The notes under the pieces: generated by a model
The model's input: the letters and a program-made list of their open reading frames with translations, nothing else
Database searches by the model: none
What the model was told of the DNA's origin: nothing
Part shown: positions 17,737 through 28,610 of the stretch, one piece after another
Position numbering within the stretch: position 1 is the stretch's first letter
Layout: the number at the start of each line of letters is the position of its first letter
Translations under genes and position numbers: made by a program
From: Listeria ivanovii subsp. londoniensis
Lineage (GTDB): Bacteria; Bacillota; Bacilli; Lactobacillales; Listeriaceae
NCBI RefSeq assembly: GCF_000763495.1
Contig: NZ_CP009576.1
Coordinates: 1,684,001 to 1,748,000 of the forward strand
Direction of reading: 5' to 3'
Length of the DNA stretch: 64,000 nt

Positions 17737-18428
17737 CTGTTTATTAAGCTACTCGCAGATTGTTTCTTTTCGACAAAGCTACCATTTTTCAGAGTTAGTT
17801 TGACATCAGATACATTGGCGATTTCTGGGTCATGAGTTACCATAATGACACACTTTCCTTCTTTATGTGCTAAATCTTGAAATAATGTAACAACTTCTTT
17901 ACTTGTCCGTTCATCTAGGTTACCAGTTGGTTCATCAGCAACAATTAGTTCCGTTTCACAACATAAAGCACGTGCAATCGAAATTCGTTGTTGCTGTCCT
18001 CCGCTTAATGTCAACACTTTTTGACGAGCCATTTTTTCGGTAATTCCCACTTTTTCTAACATTTTAAGTGCGAATGTTTTTTTATCCGGCTGGTTTACAT
18101 GGGTGATTTCCATCGCAGTAGTTACATTTTGAAGTGCTGTCATATAGGTTAACAAATTATAACTTTGAAAAACAATCGATACATATTGATTTCTGAACTT
18201 TTGTAGCCCAATGCTCTTTAAAGAACTACCTTTATAATAAATGTCACCTTCTTTTTGTGTATCTAGCCCACCTGCTAATGATAAAAAAGTTGTTTTACCT
18301 GAACCAGAACTTCCGACAACGGTATAAAAAATTCCTGATTCAAAATCATAATTTATGTCACTTAAAATCGATTCGTCTTTTGTTTTGTACCAATAATGTA
18401 TATTTTCAAAGGTTAATATTTTGGTCAT
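17733..18428 (-). CDS. yclH: ABC transporter ATPase, YclH/MacB type
   Basis: 231 residues. Walker A is [10 protein letters not shown] (about 38-47), the signature [15 protein letters not shown], Walker [10 protein letters not shown], and the switch His in VMVTHD (written VIMVTHDPE). This is the LolD/MacB subgroup that pairs with FtsX-type permeases to export or release lipids, peptides or drugs. The gene follows its permease by 8 nt. Homology to Bacillus YclH is judged from the yclHI/yclJK gene order and sizes. Substrate unknown. Confidence 0.85.
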   Translation of the reverse strand: MTKILTFENIHYWYKTKDESILSDINYDFESGIFYTVVGSSGSGKTTFLSLAGGLDTQKEGDIYYKGSSLKSIGLQKFRNQYVSIVFQSYNLLTYMTALQNVTTAMEITHVNQPDKKTFALKMLEKVGITEKMARQKVLTLSGGQQQRISIARALCCETELIVADEPTGNLDERTSKEVVTLFQDLAHKEGKCVIMVTHDPEIANVSDVKLTLKNGSFVEKKQSASSLINS

Positions 18429-18436
18429 CTCGTCAC

Positions 18437-19933
18437 CTACTCCTGTTTAGTTAAAATTGTTTTTGGATTCATCCGAAGAACTAGTGCTGCTGGTAATAAA
18501 ACTGAGATAAAGGCAATTCCAATGCCAATCCCACCCATTTTCAGCATATCTTCTAACGTCACTTGAATATCAAGTTCTTTAATTTGTTCAGTGTTTTGTG
18601 TCAAATTACTAACGCTTTGTGAGAATCCGCCTGGTCCACCTTGGCCTCCACCGCCACCTGGTCCGCGATTTTCAGTACTGCTTGTTTCTGATGTCGCAGA
18701 TGAATTTTGTTGTGAAAGTAGTTGATTACCAGCAATTTGTGCAACATAATGACTACTTGCCGCAGCTAACCCAAAGGACACTAGAGCTACCATTAAAATT
18801 TCCACAAAGAATTGCGCGACTAACTTACCACGTTTTTCACCGATTGCGAGTAATACACCCATTTCGTATTTGCGATCACGAACTTGCATCATCACAAGCA
18901 ATCCTAAAATTAATGCGCCTGCAATACTGACAATATAAACGACATTTTTAGAGAACGAAGCCACGCTATTAATCGGTCCAATCATTTGTTGATAAAGCGT
19001 ATCATTCGCATCTAATTTAAATGTATCCCAGTCAATGCTATCTACTTTTTTCGCTTCTTTTTCAAATGCTGTAATGTTTGCCGCGTCGTCCATTGTGTAT
19101 ACAGCGGAATCTACTGTATTTTTGTAATCAGATCCTTTAATTGTATTTGCCACTGTATAAGGAACATAAACTTTATTGTATGGGTTTAAGAAAGAGAAAT
19201 TTTGAGCCATATCACTGCCAGAATCACTTGTTTTATAAATACCAACAATTTTTAATTTGACTTTTGTTGCGCCGTCACTAGAAGTAACTGTAAAGGAATC
19301 TCCTACTTTCCAACCATTTTGATCCGCTAAAGTTTCTTCTACCATTGCGACATTTTTGTTAGTGTCATCTGCTGTAATTGCCACGCCACTTGTTAATTCA
19401 CTTGTTCCTGCTTCAAAATCAGTGGAAGTGGCAGAATCAAGTAAACCACTAATACTTAAATCAGCATCCATCATTTGGGGAGCGTTACTGTCGCCGCCAC
19501 CTGGACCTTGATTTGTTGTAGATGAATCATCGCTTGAAGTATCACCAGAAGATTCAATTGGATCAAAACCTGATGCAAGTGCTTGTGTACTAGAATAATA
19601 ATTATAACTTGCTACATGCGTTAATTTGGCTAAATCATTAGCATCACTTACATCAATTGGGTTGCTTTCAAATTTTGGCCTTGCATCTTCTGAACTACTA
19701 TCACTACTAGCAGCTTTCTCTTGTGCTGCTTTCATTTGTTTTTCTTGGTCTACAGTTAGCGTCACCGTTCCCCCAAGCTGCTCTCTTGCTAATTCGCTCG
19801 CTTTATCTGCAGCGGATTGAATGGTAAAGCCTGATAAAATAAGTACACAGACAACTGTGAAAATAATTAATTGTAAAACAGATCTTCCTTTTCTCGCTTT
19901 CATGCTGAGCCATGCCCTCTTAAAAAAATTCAT
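18437..19933 (-). CDS. yclI: FtsX-family ABC permease, YclI type
   Basis: 498 residues: one N-terminal membrane helix (about 18-38), a large extracellular MacB-like domain (about 40-330), then three helices (about 335-355, 375-395, 468-490). Family landmarks are FKRAWLSMKARKGRSVLQL at the start and YEMGVLLAIGEKRGKLVAQFF between helices. Two Gly/Pro-rich patches, NQGPGGGDSNAP near 150 and RGPGGGGGQGGPGGF near 430, interrupt it. Expected to be controlled by the divergent yclJK-like two-component genes. Substrate unknown. Confidence 0.85.
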   Translation of the reverse strand: MNFFKRAWLSMKARKGRSVLQLIIFTVVCVLILSGFTIQSAADKASELAREQLGGTVTLTVDQEKQMKAAQEKAASSDSSSEDARPKFESNPIDVSDANDLAKLTHVASYNYYSSTQALASGFDPIESSGDTSSDDSSTTNQGPGGGDSNAPQMMDADLSISGLLDSATSTDFEAGTSELTSGVAITADDTNKNVAMVEETLADQNGWKVGDSFTVTSSDGATKVKLKIVGIYKTSDSGSDMAQNFSFLNPYNKVYVPYTVANTIKGSDYKNTVDSAVYTMDDAANITAFEKEAKKVDSIDWDTFKLDANDTLYQQMIGPINSVASFSKNVVYIVSIAGALILGLLVMMQVRDRKYEMGVLLAIGEKRGKLVAQFFVEILMVALVSFGLAAASSHYVAQIAGNQLLSQQNSSATSETSSTENRGPGGGGGQGGPGGFSQSVSNLTQNTEQIKELDIQVTLEDMLKMGGIGIGIAFISVLLPAALVLRMNPKTILTKQE

Positions 19934-19980
19934 GTGTTTTCCTCCATTCGGTTTCTACTCCACTAAGATTACTGGGGAGT

Positions 19981-20007
19981 TATGAAGAAAGTATGAACAA
20001 ACTATGA
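19981..20007 (-). promoter_or_regulatory. Three 11-bp-phased repeats, candidate YclJ-type operator
   Basis: TCATA occurs on the minus strand three times at exact 11-bp steps (plus-strand TATGA at 19981, 19992 and 20003), with GTTTG and CTTTC between. OmpR-type regulators bind such phased repeats. The order resembles the Bacillus YclJ box as I recall it (TTCATANTTT repeated). A -10-like TAATCT for yclI lies at 19965-19970, so the repeats cover its -35 region. Confidence 0.65.
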
Positions 20008-20051
20008 TACATGTTTTAAACTTTTGCGAAAAAAATAATTTGGCTTGATTA

Positions 20052-20079
20052 TTGACTGTATTTAGTCTAGTTTTAATGT
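20052..20079 (+). promoter_or_regulatory. Candidate promoter of the response regulator gene
   Basis: TTGACT (20052-20057), 16 bp, TAATGT (20074-20079), followed by AGAGGAG before the ATG at 20100. Confidence 0.5.
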
Positions 20080-20099
20080 AAGAGGAGTGAAGATATACG

Positions 20100-20786
20100 A
20101 TGAAACTACTTATGATTGAAGATAACGTGAGTGTATGTGAAATGATTGAAATGTTTTTCATGAAAGAAGAAATTAATGCCACGTTTGTGCATGATGGCAA
20201 ACTAGGCTATGAGACTTTTTTAAAAGAAGACTTTGATATCGCCATTATTGATTTAATGCTTCCGAACATGGATGGAATGACTATCTGCCGAAAAATCCGC
20301 GAAGTCAGTGATATGCCGATTATTATTTTAACGGCGAAAGAATCCGAATCTGATCAAGTGCTTGGGCTTGAAATGGGCGCTGATGATTATGTTACTAAAC
20401 CATTTAGTCCCCTTACTTTGATGGCACGAATAAAAGCAGTAACTCGTCGTAAAAATAGTTCAACTTTAGCAGAAACAGATGAGGATATTCTAGAAACAAC
20501 CTATTTTAAAATTAGCAAACGAACTCGAGAAATTTTTTATCAAGGTGAATTACTGGATGCATTAACACCGAAAGAATTTGACTTGCTTTATTTTTTGATG
20601 AAACACCCAAGACAGGTTTTCTCAAGAGAACAGTTGCTAGAGCAAGTCTGGGGTTACCAATTTTACGGAGACGAACGAACAGTTGATGTTCATATTAAAC
20701 GTTTACGCCAAAAAATCGCTACAGAAACAAAGCCATTTTTACACACTATTTGGGGTGTAGGCTATAAATTCGATGAAACGGAATGA
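20100..20786 (+). CDS. yclJ: OmpR-family response regulator, YclJ type
   Basis: 228 residues. The receiver domain has acidic pair Glu7-Asp8, phospho-acceptor Asp51 (IIDLMLPNMDG), Thr in ILTAKE, and Lys in DDYVTKPF. The C-terminal winged helix has LTPKEFDLLYFLMKHPRQVFSRE and RTVDVHIKRLRQKI. It overlaps the kinase start by 4 nt (ATGA). It lies divergent from the ABC exporter genes, the arrangement typical of self-contained exporter/sensor modules. Confidence 0.92.
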   Translation: MKLLMIEDNVSVCEMIEMFFMKEEINATFVHDGKLGYETFLKEDFDIAIIDLMLPNMDGMTICRKIREVSDMPIIILTAKESESDQVLGLEMGADDYVTKPFSPLTLMARIKAVTRRKNSSTLAETDEDILETTYFKISKRTREIFYQGELLDALTPKEFDLLYFLMKHPRQVFSREQLLEQVWGYQFYGDERTVDVHIKRLRQKIATETKPFLHTIWGVGYKFDETE

Positions 20787-22222
20787 AGCGAATGAAATTT
20801 AAATATGCCTACCAACTATTTTTCACGCAATTTATTATTTTACTAATAGCTTGTATTATGATTGGACTACTTGTCTCTCATTCACTTAAAGATTATTTTT
20901 ACCAAAGCCAAGTGGATGATCTAACAAGTTATGGGGAAACAATTGCGATGGATATTCGTCATTCTCCGCAAGATGCAACTGCACAAGTGCTGAATACTTA
21001 TCAGCGAATTCTGGATGTCAAAAGAATTCATTATACAATTAAAAATGCGGATGATGAAACGATTTATCCCACACAAATGAATCAGCCTCTTCCAAAAGAT
21101 TTCTCGATTTCTAGTGAAGATAAGAAAAAATTGGAAAGCGGCGAAACAGTGAGTAAAAAAATCGATAATCGTTTTAACCAAGAAATGACGATTGTTTATG
21201 TCCCACTCATGAATGGAGATAATTTTGTTGGTTCCATTGTATTGAACTCACCGATTAGCGGTACAGAGCAAGTGATAGGAACAATTAATCAATATATGTT
21301 CTACACTATTTTACTTTCTATTACCGTAGCTCTAATTCTTAGTGCAATCATCTCTAAACTGCAAGTGAATCGGATTAATAAACTACGAGCTGCGACAAAG
21401 GATGTTATTCATGGAAATTATCAAACACGTTTAAAAGAAAATAATTTTGATGAGATTGGCGCACTTGCAATTGACTTCAACAAAATGACTACAACACTAG
21501 AAGCCTCTCAAGAAGAAATTGAGCGTCAAGAAAAACGACGGCGCCAATTTATTGCAGATGTTTCCCATGAGATGCGCACCCCACTCACAACGATCAGTGG
21601 TTTAACAGAAGGCTTAGTGAATGATATTATTCCAAAAAGTGAAACAGATCGTTGCATTGCCTTAATTGATACGGAAGCGAGACGATTAACTAAACTTGTT
21701 AATGAAAATCTCGATTATGAAAAAATTCGTAGCAATAAAATCCGCTTGCAAAAAACACGCTTTAATGCACGAGATTTCCTAGAATTAATTAAAGAACAAC
21801 TAGATTATGTTGCAACCGAAAAAGGAAATACGATTATACTTGCTATTGATAGCAAATTAAATATTTATGCTGATTATGATCGTTTAACACAAGTATTTAT
21901 CAATATTGTTAAAAATAGTGTTCAATTCACCGAAAATGGTCAAATTACTTTAGCAGGTTATCAAAATTATAAAGAAACTGTTCTCACGATTACAGATACT
22001 GGTATTGGTATGAATACCGAAGAACTTGAACAAATTTGGGAAAGATTTTATAAAGCGGATATGTCACGAACAAATACCGCTTTTGGTGAATCTGGCATTG
22101 GACTTTCTATTGTGAAACAGTTGATTGAATATCATGATGGGACAATCACTGTTACAAGCGAGCCTAACAAAGGAACCACTTTCACCATGCGCCTCCCATT
22201 TTTCCAAGATAATGAACAATAA
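20783..22222 (+). CDS. yclK: Sensor histidine kinase, YclK type
   Basis: 479 residues: membrane helix about 12-33, extracellular sensor region about 35-165, second helix about 172-195, a HAMP linker, the HisKA domain with phospho-acceptor His262 (ADVSHEMRTPLTTI), and a HATPase domain with the N box (INIVKNSVQF), G1 (DTGIGM) and G2 (GESGIGLSIVKQL). A second ATG at 20792 is possible. Signal unknown; the extracellular PAS-like region contains many charged residues. Confidence 0.92.
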   Translation: MKRMKFKYAYQLFFTQFIILLIACIMIGLLVSHSLKDYFYQSQVDDLTSYGETIAMDIRHSPQDATAQVLNTYQRILDVKRIHYTIKNADDETIYPTQMNQPLPKDFSISSEDKKKLESGETVSKKIDNRFNQEMTIVYVPLMNGDNFVGSIVLNSPISGTEQVIGTINQYMFYTILLSITVALILSAIISKLQVNRINKLRAATKDVIHGNYQTRLKENNFDEIGALAIDFNKMTTTLEASQEEIERQEKRRRQFIADVSHEMRTPLTTISGLTEGLVNDIIPKSETDRCIALIDTEARRLTKLVNENLDYEKIRSNKIRLQKTRFNARDFLELIKEQLDYVATEKGNTIILAIDSKLNIYADYDRLTQVFINIVKNSVQFTENGQITLAGYQNYKETVLTITDTGIGMNTEELEQIWERFYKADMSRTNTAFGESGIGLSIVKQLIEYHDGTITVTSEPNKGTTFTMRLPFFQDNEQ

Positions 22223-22260
22223 AAAAAACTACTTTCTCTAACTCAGAAAGTAGTTTTTTT
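22221..22260. terminator. Bidirectional terminator between yclK and recD2
   Basis: A 10-bp stem (ACTACTTTCT and its complement) with A-run and T-run on either side. Confidence 0.88.
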
Positions 22261-24652
22261 AGCCTGCCATAAACTGATCGGGGGTTATTCCTTCCATCCC
22301 AATCATCGGATCTATTTCGGCAATATTTTCGGTAGTTAAAATTCGTTTATTGGTCATTTGTTCGAGCATAACATCTTCACTTGTTAAACGCTCTGAAAGT
22401 GTCGTATTACGTTTGTTTTCATCGACACGCTCTACACCCATTCGAAACGCCTCTTCTTCACCACAAAGAATCAAAAACTGTTTACTTCGAGTGACACCCG
22501 TATATAGCAAGTCACGTCGTAGCATTCGGTAATAGCTACGAACAATTGGCATAATCACAATGGGAAACTCGCTACCTTGTGCTTTATGAATAGAACAACA
22601 ATAAGCATGCGTCAATTGGTTAAATTCTTGCCGGTAATAGGATACTTCGGTTTGATCAAATTGCACAACAATCATATCTTGCTTTTCAGTGTTTTCCTTC
22701 GCATAAATAATCGAAACTATTTCCCCAATATCACCGTTAAAGACATTTTTTTCTGGTTGATTAATTAATTGTAGAACTTTATCATGCACACGATATTTTA
22801 ATTCGCCAAATTGCACTTCTTTTCGCCTGCCAGTATCATTAGGATTAAAAATTTCTTGTAGCTTTTTATTTAAAATATCGATTCCTGCCGGGCCACGATA
22901 CATCGGTGCTAAAACTTGAATATCTTTTGCCCGGAATCCTTTATTTTTGGCATTCTTTACAACTTGCTCAACAACATCACCAATTTGATTCACGGTACAG
23001 TGAAAGAAAGAACGATCAGCACTATTTTTCGCAAAATCAGCTGGCAACATGCCTTCTTTAATATTGTGAGCCATCTCAATAATAGAAGATCCATCTTTTT
23101 GCCTATAGATATCTGAAAGCGCAACGGTTGGAATTTGTTTCGAGTGAAGTATATCTTTCAAGACCTGTCCAGGTCCAACTGATGGTAATTGGTCTTGGTC
23201 TCCTACTAAAACTACTTGCATGTGCGCAGGGAGTGCACGAAATAATTGGTTAGCAAGCCAAATATCCACCATCGACATTTCATCTACAATTAAAAGCCGT
23301 CCATCAATTAACCTCTCTGCATCATCATCCATTTGCTCTTGCCCATTCATTCCGAGTAAACGGTGAATGGTCATTGCTGGAAGTCCTGTTGACTCAGACA
23401 TTCGCTTTGCTGCTCGTCCAGTTGGTGCAGCTAACAGAACCGGAAACGTTGCACCATCTTTATACGCATGCGGGTCTAGACTTACGCCATTTAATTCGGC
23501 ATATAATTCCACAATACCTTTAATAACAGTAGTCTTTCCTGTTCCCGGTCCACCAGTAAGTACAAGCATCGGCGACATTAAAGCTTGTTCTAATGCCTCT
23601 CGCTGTGAATCTCCGTAATGAACACCAATTCGCTCTTCTAACTCTCCAAGTGCCAGCAAGAACTCAGACTGCGGAAATTGCTCTTGATACTGTGTTTGTT
23701 TCAACATCCGTTTTACATGATAAGCAAAGCCACTTTCCGAATAATATAAAGATGGCATATAGACACGTGTATTTTCCATGATGATTTTTTGTTCTTCAGC
23801 AAGCTTTTCTATTTGTTCCATTAAAATAGCATGATCAATCCGAATACCTTCACTTTCTTCTAACAAAAAGGTCACTTCTGCAAGTAGCGCTTCTTGTTCC
23901 ATATAAACATGGCCTTGTTGCATACATACAGAATCAAGCATAAATAAAATTCCCGCACGAAGGCGTTCAGAATGATTTCCTCCTAGTCCTAATTTCCGAC
24001 CGAGCTCATCCGCCCGGTGAAATCCAATACCTTTGACATCCTCAATTAATTTGTATGGATTGTTTTCAAGTACTTCGATCGCATTTTGTTTATACGCTTG
24101 AAAAATCTTCATCGAAAGTTGTGGACCAAATCCATATTCATTTAGTCCGACCATCACATGCTCTAAGCCTTGATTTTCTCGTAAAGAAGCAAGTAGGTTC
24201 TCCGCAGCACCAGATGGTAACTTTGGAACATTATTAAGTAAACTTGGATCAGATAAAATCCGCGTAATTGCATCGTCGCCAATTGTATCAACAATATTTT
24301 CCGCAGTCACTTTGCCAATACCTTTAAAAAGCTCACCAGACAGATAATTAATTAAACCAGCCCTAGATTGGGGCATTTCTTTCCTAAAACGTTCTGCTTT
24401 AAATTGCTGTCCAAATTTGGCATGTTCCTGCATTTTCCCATAAAAAGTATACACTTCTTGTTCATGTAAAGCGGGGAAAAAACCAGTTACAATAATATCT
24501 TTTTCATCCCAATTTGCATTGGTTTCTTTGACAAGAATTCGCACAACAGAAAAGAGGTTTTCGGCATTATAAAAAATGGTGGACAACATCGTGCCCTTCA
24601 TAAAAAGCTCTTCTGGCGTGTCAAATAAAGCAAGAGATTCTTGTTCAGCCAT
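22259..24652 (-). CDS. recD2: ATP-dependent DNA helicase RecD2 (YrrC)
   Basis: 797 residues, the long RecD2 form. The N-terminal region has helix-hairpin-helix segments (FKGIGKVTAENIVDTIG and IEDVKGIGFHRADELG) lacking in RecD1; then Walker A VLTGGPGTGKTTV, Walker B IVDEMSMVD, the Gln in VLVGDQDQLPSVGPG, and motif VI YTGVTRSK. It unwinds DNA 5' to 3' independently of RecBC and is linked to mismatch repair and fork stability in Bacillus. It lies downstream of the TPR gene, as yrrB-yrrC do in Bacillus. Confidence 0.94.
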   Translation of the reverse strand: MAEQESLALFDTPEELFMKGTMLSTIFYNAENLFSVVRILVKETNANWDEKDIIVTGFFPALHEQEVYTFYGKMQEHAKFGQQFKAERFRKEMPQSRAGLINYLSGELFKGIGKVTAENIVDTIGDDAITRILSDPSLLNNVPKLPSGAAENLLASLRENQGLEHVMVGLNEYGFGPQLSMKIFQAYKQNAIEVLENNPYKLIEDVKGIGFHRADELGRKLGLGGNHSERLRAGILFMLDSVCMQQGHVYMEQEALLAEVTFLLEESEGIRIDHAILMEQIEKLAEEQKIIMENTRVYMPSLYYSESGFAYHVKRMLKQTQYQEQFPQSEFLLALGELEERIGVHYGDSQREALEQALMSPMLVLTGGPGTGKTTVIKGIVELYAELNGVSLDPHAYKDGATFPVLLAAPTGRAAKRMSESTGLPAMTIHRLLGMNGQEQMDDDAERLIDGRLLIVDEMSMVDIWLANQLFRALPAHMQVVLVGDQDQLPSVGPGQVLKDILHSKQIPTVALSDIYRQKDGSSIIEMAHNIKEGMLPADFAKNSADRSFFHCTVNQIGDVVEQVVKNAKNKGFRAKDIQVLAPMYRGPAGIDILNKKLQEIFNPNDTGRRKEVQFGELKYRVHDKVLQLINQPEKNVFNGDIGEIVSIIYAKENTEKQDMIVVQFDQTEVSYYRQEFNQLTHAYCCSIHKAQGSEFPIVIMPIVRSYYRMLRRDLLYTGVTRSKQFLILCGEEEAFRMGVERVDENKRNTTLSERLTSEDVMLEQMTNKRILTTENIAEIDPMIGMEGITPDQFMAG

Positions 24653-24677
24653 TCCATTGCCGCCTCCTTTCTAAAAA

Positions 24678-25346
24678 TTATTCTGCTTCATTTTCTAAAT
24701 CTTGAATTGCGTTTAAAGCATTTTCAGCTAATTCATGAGGTGTCCCAGTCGCAAGCGCGCGTTCAAAATACGTTTTTGCTAACAGAATATCTCCTTGCCA
24801 AGCTAGGTACGCCGCTCCAATGTTGTAAAGGGCATCTGGATCTTCTGGTTTAACAAGTAAAACTCGTTCCAACATCGTAATCGCATCTTCATAAAAACCA
24901 CTGCGAGCTAAAACAATCCCATATTGAAATAAAGCCTCTCCATCTTCTGGATTTAATTCTACGCTTCTTAGTAGATACGGCATCGCAAGTGTCAACTCTT
25001 CCATTTGTACAAAACTCATGCCCAACATGAAAAATAAATCAGCATTTTCCATTCCTTGTTTCGTCGCATTTTGGAAACTATCTGCGGCTTCTTGATACCT
25101 TTCTAATTCATAATATAGATTTCCTAAACTATAATAAGCCGCGGGGACTGCATCGTCTAACTCAAGGGCCCGTTTGAAAAATAATTCCGCACGTTCAAAA
25201 TCATCCATTGATAATAAAACATTCCCAAAATTAATATAGCCTACCGGATCATTTGGATGCTCCTCAATTACTTCGGTAAATAACTTTACTGCTTCTTCTA
25301 AGTTTCCGTCTTGCATTTGTTTAATTCCTAATTGGTTTTTATCCAT
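24678..25346 (-). CDS. TPR-repeat protein (YrrB-like)
   Basis: 222 residues made almost wholly of about six tetratricopeptide repeats. Typical repeat cores include GYINFGNVLLSMDDFERAELFFKRAL and AYYSLGNLYYELERYQEAA. Such arrays bind partner proteins; no catalytic motif is seen. Bacillus YrrB has the same location just before recD2, and a link to ribosome or tRNA functions has been suggested there, without proof. Cytoplasmic, no signal peptide. Confidence 0.85.
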   Translation of the reverse strand: MDKNQLGIKQMQDGNLEEAVKLFTEVIEEHPNDPVGYINFGNVLLSMDDFERAELFFKRALELDDAVPAAYYSLGNLYYELERYQEAADSFQNATKQGMENADLFFMLGMSFVQMEELTLAMPYLLRSVELNPEDGEALFQYGIVLARSGFYEDAITMLERVLLVKPEDPDALYNIGAAYLAWQGDILLAKTYFERALATGTPHELAENALNAIQDLENEAE

Positions 25347-25358
25347 GTGGTTCTCCTT

Positions 25359-26099
25359 TTATTTTTCTTGATTTTGTACAGAAGTTTTTAGCCAGGCGAT
25401 CATCGCATTTGCAACTTGATCTGTTTGTTCCACACCACTAATTTCCGCTCTTCCGTCCCCGTGTTGTGTACCGTATGAACCAAATTGCGCATGGTTACCA
25501 CCTTCAATAGAGACAAAGGTCGTGTCTTTTGGTAAATATTTTTTACTTTCATTATAGGAATCCTTATTAAGAACTTCATCATTCGTTGCTGTTATCGAAA
25601 TAGCTGGAAATGCAGCATTTTTAAGCGAACCTTTTTCATCAGGATAACTTGCTAAGAAAAATACACCTTGAATTTCCTCCTCGTTATCATGTGCAAATCT
25701 TGCAGACATCACACCACCAAGCGAATGCCCTCCAATAACAAATTTCTCATCCGGGGATTCATCCATAATTTCAGCTGCACGTTTTTTGCCAAAAACAGCT
25801 AAATTAAGTGGCATTTCGACTATGTATGTTTTGTAACCGTTAGTAGCAAGTTCTTTTGCTAAAGGTGCATAACTAAGTGCATCGATAAATGCGCCTGGAT
25901 ATAAAATAACACTCATCCCAGCATCTGTATTACGGGGTGTGAAGACTAAAATATTATTTTCTTCTAATACATCCACTGATTTAGTGGAATTGGCAGCATT
26001 TTCTGCAATATCAGACGGCTCCGAATTAAAATAAAAATAACCCCAAACCATTAAACTTAGTAAAACGATAATGCTCCCAAAAAACGCTATTTTTTTCAT
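25359..26099 (-). CDS. Exported or membrane-anchored alpha/beta hydrolase
   Basis: 246 residues: an N-terminal hydrophobic segment (about 4-25) serves as signal or anchor, with no lipobox Cys. The alpha/beta hydrolase nucleophile elbow is GGHSLGGVMS (Ser about 146), a possible acid lies in NDEVLNKDS, and the His in GGNHAQFGSYG. The C-terminal part matches the alpha/beta hydrolase 5 (DUF3089/dienelactone-like) type. Substrate unknown. It sits between mnmA and the TPR gene on the same strand. Confidence 0.8.
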   Translation of the reverse strand: MKKIAFFGSIIVLLSLMVWGYFYFNSEPSDIAENAANSTKSVDVLEENNILVFTPRNTDAGMSVILYPGAFIDALSYAPLAKELATNGYKTYIVEMPLNLAVFGKKRAAEIMDESPDEKFVIGGHSLGGVMSARFAHDNEEEIQGVFFLASYPDEKGSLKNAAFPAISITATNDEVLNKDSYNESKKYLPKDTTFVSIEGGNHAQFGSYGTQHGDGRAEISGVEQTDQVANAMIAWLKTSVQNQEK

Positions 26100-26171
26100 A
26101 AAGGACCTCTTTTCTCTGTTTCGTATAATATTTTACCATAAAACCTATTTAAAAAAACGCATTTAGACAGG

Positions 26172-26208
26172 AAAAAACCGGAGTCTTGTCGAAAGCAAGA
26201 TTCTCCGG
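26172..26208 (-). terminator. Intrinsic terminator of iscS-mnmA
   Basis: CCGGAG...CTCCGG arms with CTTG/CAAG inner pairs (26178-26189 with 26196-26207) followed on the minus strand by six T. Confidence 0.85.
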
Positions 26209-26217
26209 TCCAAATTG

Positions 26218-27351
<1,134 letters not shown>

Positions 27352-28500
27352 TTATATTTTCATTAAACGTTTGACTACCTCGCTTACTTTTGTAGCCGCT
27401 GTTTCTACTTCTTCTAAATGATTTCCGAGCCCAAAGCTGATGCGGACTGTTTCTTGAATCGCAGGATGACCATCACCAAAAAGTGCAACTAATACATGAG
27501 AAGGATCTACTGTTCCTGCAGTACATGCCGACCCACTAGAAACAGCAATTCCTTCCATATCTAAATTCATTAATAATTGTTCAATCGAAATCCCCGGGAA
27601 ACGAACACTAAATACATGTGGTAGTGTATTAGCCTCAAGCCCATTTACTTCAAAATCCAGTCCTGCCTCTCGCCAAACTTCGGCCATTCTTTTTTTAAAG
27701 GAAATATATTCTTCCGTTTTTAATGTTCGTTCATTTGTCATAATTGTCGAAGCTGCACTAAAACCACAAATACCAGCAAGGTTTTCTGTCCCAGCACGAC
27801 GTTTTCTTTCTTGTTCGCCACCATGCATTTGGTAAGCGAGTCGTGTCCCATTTTTGGCGTATAAAAAGCCTACACCGCGTGGACCATTTATTTTATGAGC
27901 AGAAGCAGTTAATAAATCTACGCCTAACTCCTCTACATTTATATTTAACAATCCATAAGCTTGAACTGCATCTGTATGAAAAAGTGCTGGATGATCTTTA
28001 AGTAACTCACCAATTTCAGCTATCGGTTGAATCGAACCGATTTCATTATTACCATACATAATGGAAACTAGAATTGTATCAGTCCGCATACTCGCAGCAA
28101 GACTCGCCACAGATATTATTCCATGCCTATCTACAGGCAAATAGGTAACTTCAAAACCTTGCGTTTCTAAATATTCACATGTTTTTAATACAGCATGATG
28201 TTCAATTTCAGAAGTAATAATATGCTTACCCTTTTCCTGCTGGGCAATTGCTGCCCCAATAAGCGCAAGATTATCTCCTTCAGTACCACCACTTGTGAAA
28301 ATAATTTCTTTTTCATCTGCTTGAATACTTTTAGAAATAGTAGCTCGTGCTGCATCCAGTGCTTTGCGGGCTTCTCGTCCAGCATAATGAATACTGGAAG
28401 GATTACCGTACGTATTTGTTATTGCGCCAAGCATTGTTTGGATAACTTCTGGATGAATCGGACTTGTCGCAGCATGATCTAAGTAAATTCTGTTTTCCAT
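27352..28500 (-). CDS. iscS: Cysteine desulfurase (IscS/YrvO type)
   Basis: 382 residues of the class V aminotransferase family. PLP Lys203 is in SAHKINGPRG and the persulfide Cys326 in SSGSACTAG; YLDHAATSPIHPEV opens the protein and HTDAVQA holds the cofactor-ring Asp. It takes sulfur from cysteine and, by its operon with mnmA, chiefly serves tRNA thiolation (like Bacillus YrvO). No scaffold or ferredoxin genes neighbour it. Confidence 0.94.
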   Translation of the reverse strand: MENRIYLDHAATSPIHPEVIQTMLGAITNTYGNPSSIHYAGREARKALDAARATISKSIQADEKEIIFTSGGTEGDNLALIGAAIAQQEKGKHIITSEIEHHAVLKTCEYLETQGFEVTYLPVDRHGIISVASLAASMRTDTILVSIMYGNNEIGSIQPIAEIGELLKDHPALFHTDAVQAYGLLNINVEELGVDLLTASAHKINGPRGVGFLYAKNGTRLAYQMHGGEQERKRRAGTENLAGICGFSAASTIMTNERTLKTEEYISFKKRMAEVWREAGLDFEVNGLEANTLPHVFSVRFPGISIEQLLMNLDMEGIAVSSGSACTAGTVDPSHVLVALFGDGHPAIQETVRISFGLGNHLEEVETAATKVSEVVKRLMKI

Positions 28501-28554
28501 TTTTATCGCGTCCTTTTTTGTAGACGAATTCCCTTTCGCCGTTAATCGTTTCTA

Positions 28555-28584
28555 ATTGTAACAGCTATGCTCCTGTAAAGTAAA
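28555..28584 (-). promoter_or_regulatory. Promoter of iscS-mnmA
   Basis: TTTACT (28579-28584), 18 bp, TACAAT (28555-28560) with a TG one base before the -10. It lies just after the 3' end of the 6S RNA. Confidence 0.6.
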
Positions 28585-28610
28585 GAGGAATAACTCCTAT
28601 TTACAAGGCA

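Noticed and set aside
17605-17835. Open frames within the alaS T-box region
   Set aside because: They coincide with T-box structure and the end of yclH, with no coding signal.
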